Source of the DNA: Methanoculleus marisnigri | Lineage (GTDB): Archaea; Halobacteriota; Methanomicrobia; Methanomicrobiales; Methanoculleaceae | Assembly (NCBI GenBank): GCA_002503885.1 | Contig: DASQ01000108.1 | Span: 38,053 to 68,783, forward strand | Length of the DNA stretch: 30,731 bases | Direction: 5' to 3' | Translations under genes and position numbers: made by a program | In this document: piece by piece, positions 1 to 6,465 of the stretch | Layout of the letters: every line of letters starts with the position of its first letter | Numbering within the stretch: position 1 is the stretch's first letter | Notes under the pieces: model-generated | Told to the model about the DNA's origin: nothing | What the model saw: the letters and a program-made list of their open reading frames with translations, nothing else | Database searches by the model: none

Positions 1-60
1 CCCCGCCCCGGGGGGCGGGGGCAGTGCGAGGCGATACCCCCACGGTCCACTGTATGGGGC
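1..60 (+). repeat. GC-rich dispersed repeat, copy A (truncated by window edge)
   Basis: Positions 1-9 and 12-20 form a 9-bp G/C inverted repeat. It is followed by a conserved stretch (21-39) that recurs almost unchanged at 20521-20539. Positions 29-59 also match the reverse complement of 20319-20350 at about 26 of 31 bases. Read on the minus strand, the segment is an open frame related in wording to the frame across 20270-20360, so it could be the tail end of a transposon-type gene. That reading is inference. The repeat may extend left of the window. Confidence 0.6.
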
Positions 61-422
61 ATTCTCCACGGATCCAACGTATCCATCTGTAGTAGAAATC
101 CGTTTTCGGGCTTTAATCTTCGAGCCTCATAGCCGCCTACATCTCCAGGCACCCCAGTATGGAGCATCTCTGCAACAGGGGTTTCGCCCGGTCGGAACCA
201 AACGCCCCGCCTCACCCCCGCGCGCCTCCCGGTGACCGGGCCGGGCACATCCGGGGCGGGAATGCCGGGAAACGCAATAAAATCGGATAAAACAAGCAGA
301 ATTTGTGATACGAATTTACGACATCATGATACGTGGGCGAGTGAGAACCACTCGCTCCACCTTCTCCGTATAATCGGCAGGAATGTTTGCGATTACGGAT
401 ATGAGGACGTGCAAGTGAACTA
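61..422. other. Intergenic region downstream of mcrA, no gene recognised
   Basis: About 360 bases between repeat copy A and the hairpins downstream of mcrA. Short open frames exist on both strands, but none has a recognisable domain or a convincing ribosome-binding site. A minus-strand frame stays open from about 230 into copy A and might be a decayed transposase tail, judged only from its similarity to the frame near 20270-20360. An A/T-rich patch at about 275-330 could be promoter-like. I see no RNA gene here. Confidence 0.5.
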
Positions 423-481
423 CCCCCCGCTTGCGCAGGGGGTCTTCCCGCTCTGCCCCGCGAGCCCGGCAGAGATAAAAA
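423..481 (-). terminator. Probable mcr operon terminator region
   Basis: On the transcribed (minus) strand, mcrA is followed 17 bases after its stop by a U5 tract (481-477), then two inverted repeats. The first is a 7-bp stem, 468-474 with 451-457. The second is an interrupted stem, 438-442 with 423-427 plus an inner GC pair. Archaeal termination mainly uses U tracts. The hairpins may instead stabilise the 3' end of a highly expressed mRNA. Confidence 0.5.
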
Positions 482-497
482 GGGGTTATGGAGGGTT

Positions 498-2204
498 TTA
501 CCGGGCCGGGATGATGAGCGAACGCTCGCCGGCGGGCATGAACTCGCGGATTGCACCCTTCGCGAACTCGCGGCGGGGCTCGGCGAAGTCGAACCTCAGG
601 CTCGGGTCCGCGAAGCAGACCTTGACGAGCGGGCTGTAGCAGAACGCGTCGCCACGGCCGTAGTGGGAACCGGCGACGATCGCGGCGTACTCGCCCTGGT
701 GTCCGACGTTCATTGCATAGTTCGGGTAGTTCGGGCCACGGAGTTCTCCCATCAGGCCGCGGTCGGACTCCATGGAGAGCGAGTTCGCGGATCCGCACTG
801 GTCCTGGAGGTCGTAGCCGAAGAAGCCGAGACGCGACCATCCGTCCTTGTGCAGGAGCATGGAGAGGTACCAGCCGTTTAAGCCGGCGTTGGAGTTTCCG
901 GTCGTGATAGAGGTCGTGAGACCGGACGCGGCGGCGATGACACCGGCACGCTGGGACCCGCCGAAGTGGTCCTCCATCATGGTCGGGAACTGCTCGTACT
1001 GCTCCATAGCGTTGAGGGTGACCTCGGTTGCGAGATCGTTGACGATCTCCTGGGTCGGCTTGACCTTGTCGCTCGGGCTCGGGTTCTTCCAGTCGACCTT
1101 GTACTTGTCCCTGGCGTAGTCCATACCGTAGTAGGTGAACTCGTCGAGGATGTTGTCGGTGTAGGCCGCGGTCGCGTACTGGGTGAATCCGACACCGCCG
1201 GACATGTAGGAGCCGAGCCAGATCTGGTCGTAGAGCATGGTTCCGGCACCGACGACCTCGAGGGATGCCCGGGCGGGGTCGTTGGGGTACTTCCGGTTTG
1301 CCTGGACGATATCGGCGAAGAGACCGAACTTGATGCCACCGGGCTCGTTGGGGCCACGGGCACGCCGGGCGGGCAGGTGGGAACCCATCTGGATGACGCC
1401 TGCGTGCTTCGCGGCGTAGGATAGGTCGGCGACGGCTGCTTCACCGGCGCACATGCGGTACGCAGCGATGAAGGACATGCCGATCTGCATCGCAGACCAA
1501 CGGGAGGTCGTTCCACCGTCGCAGGTCCGGGAGACCGCGGTCGGGATGTGGATCGCCTGGTACATGCTCTTGCCGACTTCTGCCTTGAGCTCCTCGGCCT
1601 GCTTGGCGGTGAAGAGCTTCTCGATGTCCAGCAGGAACTGGGGCTCGATGTCGTCAGCGAGTTCCTGGTCGCCGGTGAAGACCTTGACGTAACAGTCGTC
1701 GACGAGGCCGGGGTGAGTCTCGACCATGTGTTCCTGGACGACGGCTCCGCCGGGCATGGCGTGGTTTAAGATGTGGAGGTACTCGTTGATCGTCTCGGGA
1801 GTAACTTCCTTGCCCAGACGCTTCTGCAGGGTCTGGTGGGCGAGGTCCATCCCGACGATGACAGTCCGCCTGATGTCGTCCCACATCTGCTGCATCGCAG
1901 CGTTGTTGACGAAGTGCAGGTCGTCGCCCTCGACGAAGACGCCGGTGCCGGAGACCTCGTAGGTCATCAGCTGGCGCTGGCCCATCGGGATGCCACCAAG
2001 GTGGCAGCGCTCGGGGTCATACATGGAGACGCCACGGTCCATCTCGACGGCACGGCTCGCCTTCATGAACTCCATCTTACGGGGAGACTGGCGGACACCG
2101 TTGAACTTGTAGAACTCGGCGGTCTCAGACTCGACGTCCTGCCCCTGGAACTTCTCCTTGAGGGCCTTCAGGAACAGCTTCTGGGATCTCTCAATCTTTG
2201 CCAT
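498..2204 (-). CDS. mcrA: Methyl-coenzyme M reductase, alpha subunit McrA
   Basis: Large catalytic subunit of the alpha2-beta2-gamma2 enzyme that makes methane and CoM-S-S-CoB from methyl-CoM and coenzyme B with nickel F430. The 568-residue length is normal. Signature residues align with the structurally known enzyme: Gln157 (axial F430 ligand), Tyr343 (active site), His267 (N-methyl-His in known enzymes), Arg281 (5-methyl-Arg), Gln418 (2-methyl-Gln), Gly463 (thioglycine) and Cys470 (S-methyl-Cys) in the GYDLQDQC motif. Whether these are modified here is inferred. The ATG at 2204 is preferred over an upstream in-frame start because GAGGAG, inside the end of mcrG, lies about 9 bases before it. 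It is the last gene of the mcr operon. Confidence 0.98.
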   Translation of the reverse strand: MAKIERSQKLFLKALKEKFQGQDVESETAEFYKFNGVRQSPRKMEFMKASRAVEMDRGVSMYDPERCHLGGIPMGQRQLMTYEVSGTGVFVEGDDLHFVNNAAMQQMWDDIRRTVIVGMDLAHQTLQKRLGKEVTPETINEYLHILNHAMPGGAVVQEHMVETHPGLVDDCYVKVFTGDQELADDIEPQFLLDIEKLFTAKQAEELKAEVGKSMYQAIHIPTAVSRTCDGGTTSRWSAMQIGMSFIAAYRMCAGEAAVADLSYAAKHAGVIQMGSHLPARRARGPNEPGGIKFGLFADIVQANRKYPNDPARASLEVVGAGTMLYDQIWLGSYMSGGVGFTQYATAAYTDNILDEFTYYGMDYARDKYKVDWKNPSPSDKVKPTQEIVNDLATEVTLNAMEQYEQFPTMMEDHFGGSQRAGVIAAASGLTTSITTGNSNAGLNGWYLSMLLHKDGWSRLGFFGYDLQDQCGSANSLSMESDRGLMGELRGPNYPNYAMNVGHQGEYAAIVAGSHYGRGDAFCYSPLVKVCFADPSLRFDFAEPRREFAKGAIREFMPAGERSLIIPAR

Positions 2205-2209
2205 TGTAA

Positions 2210-2974
2210 TCACTCCTCTTTCGGCATGAAGCCGTATTTCGTGCGCAGCGAGTGGATGCGCTGGATATATTCGACGTACTCGGTGTCATCGCGGTAGGAA
2301 GTCCCTACGAGCGAGTGGAAGATCGTCGTGTGGGCCTTGAGCCACTTCTGGTCCATGGGCTTGCCGACGGCAACCGCACGGTCGAGGGGCTCGCCGATCT
2401 GGTTCTTGACGTACTTGACGATGCCGTCCTCACCAAGGACGTCCCTCTGGAGCATATCGAACATCATGCCGTCTTCAGCGAGACGGAGCGAGTGACCGTG
2501 CACGGTCGCACCGCGGATGCCGACGAGAGCGGGATCGAACATCTCGGTCTCGATGAGTTCCTTGGAGTACTTCTCGAGGTCACGCTCACGGCACTCGACG
2601 ATCTGGCGACCGGAGAGCGTGCCGGGGTCGATGCCGCGGAAGCGGTAGCACTCGGTATAGGTCCGCTGGTAGGGCTGCGAGGGGGCGTTGAACATCGAGT
2701 CCGCGAACTGGATGTAGCGGACGCGGTCGCCGGCCGTTGCACCCTCGGTGGGCTTGACGAGCTTGCGCATGGGGCAGTTGGGCTCCTGCTGCTCGGCGAG
2801 CGGAGGGTGGGCGCTCGGATATGCCGATCCGGGTGCGCGGTGACCGAGGATCAACACGATATCCTCATCCGTTACTGAACGAACCTTCTCAAGCTTCTGG
2901 CCGGGGTTCATCTGTTTACGTCGGTTCTCGGCGACAATCGATGTCCCGGGACCGTACTGGGGCTTGTATGCCAT
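2210..2974 (-). CDS. mcrG: Methyl-coenzyme M reductase, gamma subunit McrG
   Basis: Small subunit of methyl-CoM reductase, which helps line the F430 and coenzyme M site. The protein is 254 residues with the typical N-terminal MAYKPQYGPGTS, the central ILGHRAPGSAYPSAHPPL block, GIDPGTLSGRQIVECRERDLE and HGHSLRLAEDGMMFDMLQR. The ATG at 2974 is chosen. A longer version would start at a GTG at 2986 that lies inside the GAGGTG ribosome-binding site. Its stop is 5 bases before the mcrA start, implying coupled translation. The 92-base gap upstream to mcrD is where many methanogens carry mcrC; none is present. Confidence 0.97.
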   Translation of the reverse strand: MAYKPQYGPGTSIVAENRRKQMNPGQKLEKVRSVTDEDIVLILGHRAPGSAYPSAHPPLAEQQEPNCPMRKLVKPTEGATAGDRVRYIQFADSMFNAPSQPYQRTYTECYRFRGIDPGTLSGRQIVECRERDLEKYSKELIETEMFDPALVGIRGATVHGHSLRLAEDGMMFDMLQRDVLGEDGIVKYVKNQIGEPLDRAVAVGKPMDQKWLKAHTTIFHSLVGTSYRDDTEYVEYIQRIHSLRTKYGFMPKEE

Positions 2975-3066
2975 GTTTTCATTCACCTCAAAGTGATTGC
3001 TATCTTATCCATTTCCTGTCTTGAATGAGTTCCAGCCATATTTCCGGATATTCTGGTTGCCGGCCG

Positions 3067-3537
3067 TCACCGTTCCGTGCGGATGAGCACCGGACCTTCC
3101 CCGTTCCGGGGGTCCGCAAGGCCGATGAACATTGTATCGGCGCAAGGCCCATACTTCGCGTAATCCACGAGCGTTGGAGCGGTCTTCATGAACCTGCCCT
3201 CCTGGAGCTGGTAGGAGAACCCCGTGAAGAAACCGTCGCAGAGCGACCGGATCTCCTCGATGACAGAGACGTCCTCGACCTCCAGGATGACCTCACCCGC
3301 AGCGATACGGAGCGCGATCTCGGCATCGCCGACGTGGATCGCTCTTCGATCGGAGTGCGGGTTCGGACTTCCCCGTGCCGGCCCGTACGGGACTTTCTTT
3401 GGCAGGCCGGGGCCGTGGATCATCATCCGGCGGATGCCGGCGATGCCGGCAAGCATATTGAGCAGGCGTTCGGCGGTCTCAGGTTTGAGCATCCTGAGCG
3501 GCACGATCCTGACCTGCGGAAACGTGGCGTTCATCAT
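3067..3537 (-). CDS. mcrD: Methyl-coenzyme M reductase operon protein McrD
   Basis: McrD is not a subunit of mature methyl-CoM reductase; in the family it is implicated in assembly or activation of the enzyme. The 156-residue protein shows the usual pattern: RIVPLRMLKPETAERLL near the N terminus, then a GPxLPKxVPYGPARGxPNPHxDRRxIHVG block and a C-terminal GRFMKTAPTLVDYAKYG segment. Two adjacent ATG codons (3537 and 3534) are possible starts; the first is used. An upstream extension in this frame runs into mcrB and is spurious. The gene begins 16 bases after the mcrB stop, so it is in the same transcript. Confidence 0.93.
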   Translation of the reverse strand: MMNATFPQVRIVPLRMLKPETAERLLNMLAGIAGIRRMMIHGPGLPKKVPYGPARGSPNPHSDRRAIHVGDAEIALRIAAGEVILEVEDVSVIEEIRSLCDGFFTGFSYQLQEGRFMKTAPTLVDYAKYGPCADTMFIGLADPRNGEGPVLIRTER

Positions 3538-3553
3538 TCGGATCTCTGCTCGC

Positions 3554-4858
3554 TCAGGCTCCGTTTGCGATCTGGTCGATCGGCTTGTTGAAGACGTCGA
3601 TCTTACCGTAGGTGTCGGCGAAGATCTTCGAGGTGCTCTCGGGCGAGAACATCTGGGTTCCGGCGTCGAGTGCTGCCGCAGCGACCACACACGGGATAGC
3701 TACGCCGTTGGCGTGGCGGGTCACGACGTGGTTGCCGTTGAAGATCCCGGGGCCGCCACCGCCGTAGATCGAGTGGCTGAAGAACGAGAACCCGACAGCG
3801 GTACCCATGACACGACCGTAGTCGGTGCTCGGGAGACCGGTCTCGTGCTCGAGCAGGTCGTTGAAGTACAGGAGTGTCGCGGAGACCGCCTGGGCGAACC
3901 GTCCGGCACCACAGTTGACGATGGTGGCTGCCATGGTTCCCGCAGCGGCGTAGGCGTTCCAGAGCATGGGGTCCTTCGTGTCGTAGAACTGGAAGTACCC
4001 GCCCTTCTTGCCGGGGGCGATGACCTTGTCCTCGATGGCGCGCTCGACCAGGCTCTGGACGACCGTACCGATGGTTCCGGTCTGGCCGTTTGCCTTGACG
4101 AGGTCGTAGACCATGTTGTTGGCGTTCAGGCCCTGGTAGGCGTAGGCGAGCAGCATGGCGCGCTCGAACGGCCCGACAGCGGAGCCCATCTCGAAGATAC
4201 CGGCGGTCTCGAGGGTGGATGCGAGTGCTGCACCCTGCAGGGCGTTCCTGCCGGTCATCATGACGGTGTGGTTAACCGGGATGTTCCGGAGCGCGTAGCC
4301 GATACCCTCGTTGTTCTGGGGGATGGTCAGGATCGACGTGACGAGCGCACCTTCCATGTCCTGGGTGTGCGGGTAACCGCCCCAGCAGGCCGCCTTGACG
4401 GTGGATGCGTTGAAGGCGTCGATGTTGAACTGGTCGACGATCGCGAAGGTGGTCGCGGCTGCGACCGAGGTGATCGCGGCGTCGTAGGTGGACGCGTTGA
4501 CCAGGCGCTTCGTCGGGACCTTTACGAGCTGGAGCTTTCCACCGTTGAACTCCATGATCTCGGTGTCGTCGCCTTCCTCAACCTGGATCATCTCCTTGAT
4601 CCTGGCGACGATGGCGTCCTTGTTCTCCATGATGGGGAGATCCAGTTCTCTTCCCTTGATCTTGCCCTTTCCAAGCTTGCCAGCCTTGAGCGCATCCTGG
4701 ATGCCCCCGAGGTTTACGTTGATCGTTCTCTTGGTCAGGTCGATGATCTTACCTGTGGCCGGGTTAACCAGCGGGCTGATTCTGTCGAGGGTGACGCCGC
4801 TCTTGAGCAGCTTCCCGTCATCAGAATAGAGATCGATTGTTTCCGTGTATTTAGCCAT
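3554..4858 (-). CDS. mcrB: Methyl-coenzyme M reductase, beta subunit McrB
   Basis: Beta subunit of methyl-CoM reductase, 434 residues, normal length. It contributes the coenzyme B channel and the active-site Tyr that corresponds to Tyr365 here, in the SHSIYGGGGPGIFNGNHVV motif at residues 361-379. Other family blocks are CWGGYPHTQDMEG (158-170) and the C-terminal MFSPESTSKIFADTYGKI region. The ATG at 4858 has AAGGATG about 7 bases upstream, which fixes the start. It is the first gene of the mcrBDGA operon and is preceded by a leader with two inverted repeats. Confidence 0.98.
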   Translation of the reverse strand: MAKYTETIDLYSDDGKLLKSGVTLDRISPLVNPATGKIIDLTKRTINVNLGGIQDALKAGKLGKGKIKGRELDLPIMENKDAIVARIKEMIQVEEGDDTEIMEFNGGKLQLVKVPTKRLVNASTYDAAITSVAAATTFAIVDQFNIDAFNASTVKAACWGGYPHTQDMEGALVTSILTIPQNNEGIGYALRNIPVNHTVMMTGRNALQGAALASTLETAGIFEMGSAVGPFERAMLLAYAYQGLNANNMVYDLVKANGQTGTIGTVVQSLVERAIEDKVIAPGKKGGYFQFYDTKDPMLWNAYAAAGTMAATIVNCGAGRFAQAVSATLLYFNDLLEHETGLPSTDYGRVMGTAVGFSFFSHSIYGGGGPGIFNGNHVVTRHANGVAIPCVVAAAALDAGTQMFSPESTSKIFADTYGKIDVFNKPIDQIANGA

Positions 4859-4997
4859 AGTATTTCATCCTTTTACCCTTGTTCAATGCATTCCGTTCAT
4901 GCAAGAGGCCGAAGCAGACACCCGCTTCGGTCTTTGAAGGCCGCTACTGCACGTCCCAAAAGGGACTATACGTGTAGAAGAAGAGTTATTAATAAAA
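4859..4997 (-). promoter_or_regulatory. mcr operon promoter and 5' leader (candidate)
   Basis: On the minus strand a TATA-like TTTTATTAATA lies at 4997-4987. A start site about 25 bases downstream would fall near 4965, on a perfect inverted repeat GTCCC-4-GGGAC (4953-4966). A second inverted repeat with 7-bp arms (4909-4915 and 4924-4930) lies in the leader between this point and the mcrB ribosome-binding site. The leader would be about 105 nt. Other A/T stretches (5030-5060) could be alternative TATA boxes. Placement is inferred from sequence only. Confidence 0.4.
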
Positions 4998-5120
4998 TTT
5001 GCGAATTAAGATGGACTTTTTTACATAAAGTAATATTTAGATCGATTATATTTACAAACGGATATTTTAAAATCGAGATTTGATGGTTCAAATGGTTGAA
5101 CGCGATACTTAAAAAGGATT

Positions 5121-5166
5121 CCTCCGACCCCTTCTGCCAGGAGGACACTCAGAGGGGCTTCGGAGG
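5121..5166. other. Strong inverted repeat, possible small RNA or terminator-like hairpin
   Basis: CCTCCGA (5121-5127) pairs perfectly with TCGGAGG (5160-5166). The arms continue inward with a C-rich/G-rich pairing (about 5129-5136 with 5150-5157) interrupted by single-base bulges. The hairpin sits alone in A/T-rich DNA. A TATA-like CTTAAAAAG precedes it on the plus strand at about 5108-5116. It could be the 5' part of a short transcript ending near the T-rich sequence at 5222-5226. No coding frame explains it. Confidence 0.4.
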
Positions 5167-5373
5167 AGAACACCTATTAAATAATAAATCGGATAAAAGT
5201 AATAGCAATAAGTAAAACTACTTTTGTCGGAAGCCGTTCAATCGTACCTGACTCCATAGGTTAGATCCACGGATATATAATGCTACCCAAACCAGGCAGG
5301 ATTCTCCCAAATCCAAACATTCAGCCCCCCATTTCCTTAATCCGCCCAATTTTTGTCGAAGTAAAAGAGATGT

Positions 5374-5520
5374 AATTATATAGTGTCCCATAACCCGGCC
5401 GTTGCACCAGGATGTACCGGGTATGGAGTCATCGCAGGCCCGGAGATTGGGCAGCCGGCAGAGGCCCCACGCTCCGGCACAGCCGGAGAGATGAAGAGAC
5501 GACGGACCTGCCGGTTCCCC
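5374..5520 (+). ncRNA. Candidate structured non-coding RNA with its own TATA box
   Basis: AATTATATA (5374-5382) is a good archaeal TATA box followed by a GC-rich block within an A/T-rich intergenic region. The block has nested pairing: ACCCGG/CCGGGT (5393-5398 with 5417-5422), CTCCGGC/GCCGGAG (5472-5478 with 5482-5488, 3-base loop) and CCGGCAG/CTGCCGG (5455-5461 with 5508-5514) enclosing the second hairpin. I recognise no RNase P RNA, SRP RNA, tRNA or box C/D RNA. If the start is about 25 bases after the TATA box, the first stem may be only partly transcribed. The 3' end is unknown. Confidence 0.35.
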
Positions 5521-5616
5521 GCGCCCCACAACCCCTGCCGGGAGTGGAGGAGCCGACACCCCTGCAGATCAGCAGGTTAAGCACACAATAACCAGGCTAT
5601 AGCCAGGCAAGAACCC

Positions 5617-5652
5617 AAAAAATCAAAAAATATTGCACTATTCTAAAAAAAA
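5617..5652 (-). terminator. Three oligo-T tracts on the minus strand (possible terminator)
   Basis: A6 (5617-5622), A6 (5625-5630) and A8 (5645-5652) on the plus strand read as three U tracts in a leftward transcript. U tracts are the known archaeal termination signal. No minus-strand gene is seen to the right, so this would stop antisense or bidirectional transcription from the fwd promoter region. It may instead be only a flexible A-tract spacer. Confidence 0.25.
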
Positions 5653-5721
5653 GCCAAACAGATCAGAGATGTCAACAACAACCCCCCCTAAAACCGCTTG
5701 ATGTAAAGTTGATCATCTGAA

Positions 5722-5768
5722 ATAACTTACAAATCCGGAATGGTTAAATACAAAACATTACAAGTTAT
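5722..5768 (+). promoter_or_regulatory. Candidate fwd operon promoter inside an inverted repeat
   Basis: A TATA-like TTAAATA lies at 5744-5750. It is flanked almost symmetrically by ATAACTT (5722-5728) and AAGTTAT (5762-5768), perfect inverted arms whose midpoint is 5745. This arrangement would suit a dimeric regulator that controls access to the TATA box. Transcription from here would give a leader of roughly 275 nt before fwdD. No other TATA-like sequence closer to fwdD was noticed. Confidence 0.35.
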
Positions 5769-5769
5769 G

Positions 5770-6051
5770 ACAAAGCGATCCGCCCGGCGATCCGCCCGGA
5801 GAGTTTCGTTTTCCCCAGGTGGGCAGACCCCCTGCATTTTGCCCGGTTTTCCGGCGCATTCCGGTAACCCGGCCAGGAGGCCTTCGCCATGCAGGAAGGT
5901 CCGGCCTGCCGGGCATGGAAAGCCCCGGTAGATCCTCTCGCAACGCAGAGGAGGGCCCATCACGGGCCATATCGGGAGCACCATGTTTCTACGGGGCCGA
6001 CTCGGCGGAACTTCGGGAGACCGGCCCTATCAACCACATTGAGGCAAAACC
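5770..6051 (+). promoter_or_regulatory. Long GC-rich structured leader upstream of fwdD (candidate)
   Basis: Some 280 bases without a convincing gene. Stems that can be read directly are CCCGGC/GCCGGG (5868-5873 with 5908-5913), TCCTCT/AGAGGA (5933-5938 with 5947-5952) and GGCCC/GGGCC (5954-5958 with 5964-5968). A short frame starting at 5889 has a GGAGG before it but runs into fwdD out of frame and looks non-genic. A leader responding to Mo/W or its cofactor would make sense for this operon, but I do not recognise a known riboswitch class. Confidence 0.3.
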
Positions 6052-6465
6052 ATGGCGAACAGGATTACATTGAACATGATCACCCAGCGCTCCATCGAAG
6101 AAGGCGTTGCGATGGAAAAGGGCAAAACGACCCCGGAATACTTTGAGGCCTGCTCGATCATCGAGATGCACGACGACGATGTCAAAGCGCTCGGCCTGGT
6201 GCCAAACCAGCTTGTACGGGTGACGAGTGAATGCGGAAACGTGGTCGTCAAGACCGTCAGGGGGCGCCAGTCGCTCTATCCCGGCCTTGCGTTCATCCCC
6301 CAGGGTGTCTGGGCAAACCAGGTAGTTCCTCCACGGACCCAGGCGACGGGGGAACCCCAGTACAGCGGCTTCCCCGTGACGGTCGAGCCCGTCAGCGGAG
6401 AGAGACGCAAGAGTGCGCTTGAACTTGTTCAGGGAGCCGTCGGGATGTGGAGAGGTGACCAATAA
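6052..6465 (+). CDS. fwdD: Formylmethanofuran dehydrogenase, subunit D
   Basis: Small subunit that completes the molybdopterin-dinucleotide-binding part of formylmethanofuran dehydrogenase, which reduces CO2 to formate and condenses it with methanofuran. The 137 residues form a single double-psi-barrel-type domain homologous to the C-terminal pterin-binding domain of formate dehydrogenases: ALGLVPNQLVRVTSECGNVVVKTV and a PGLAFIPQGVWANQVV segment. Start ATG at 6052 with GAGG about 9 bases upstream. Its TAA overlaps the fwdB ATG (TAATG). Whether the enzyme uses W (Fwd) or Mo (Fmd) cannot be decided from this gene. Confidence 0.93.
   Translation: MANRITLNMITQRSIEEGVAMEKGKTTPEYFEACSIIEMHDDDVKALGLVPNQLVRVTSECGNVVVKTVRGRQSLYPGLAFIPQGVWANQVVPPRTQATGEPQYSGFPVTVEPVSGERRKSALELVQGAVGMWRGDQ

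Noticed and set aside
3224..5083. 619-codon plus-strand open frame opposite mcrD/mcrB
   Set aside because: It is the antisense shadow of high-GC mcr genes. It has no domain, and its composition follows the codon bias of the opposite strand.
5394..5580. RNase P RNA or SRP RNA in the GC-rich intergenic block
   Set aside because: The conserved cores of these RNAs (for example the GGAAAGUCC-type and GNAR-loop S-domain sequences) were not found.
5889..6146. Short ORF with GGAGG upstream in the fwd leader
   Set aside because: Overlaps fwdD out of frame, has Arg/His-rich shadow-like composition and no similarity to any family. A regulatory upstream ORF cannot be excluded.
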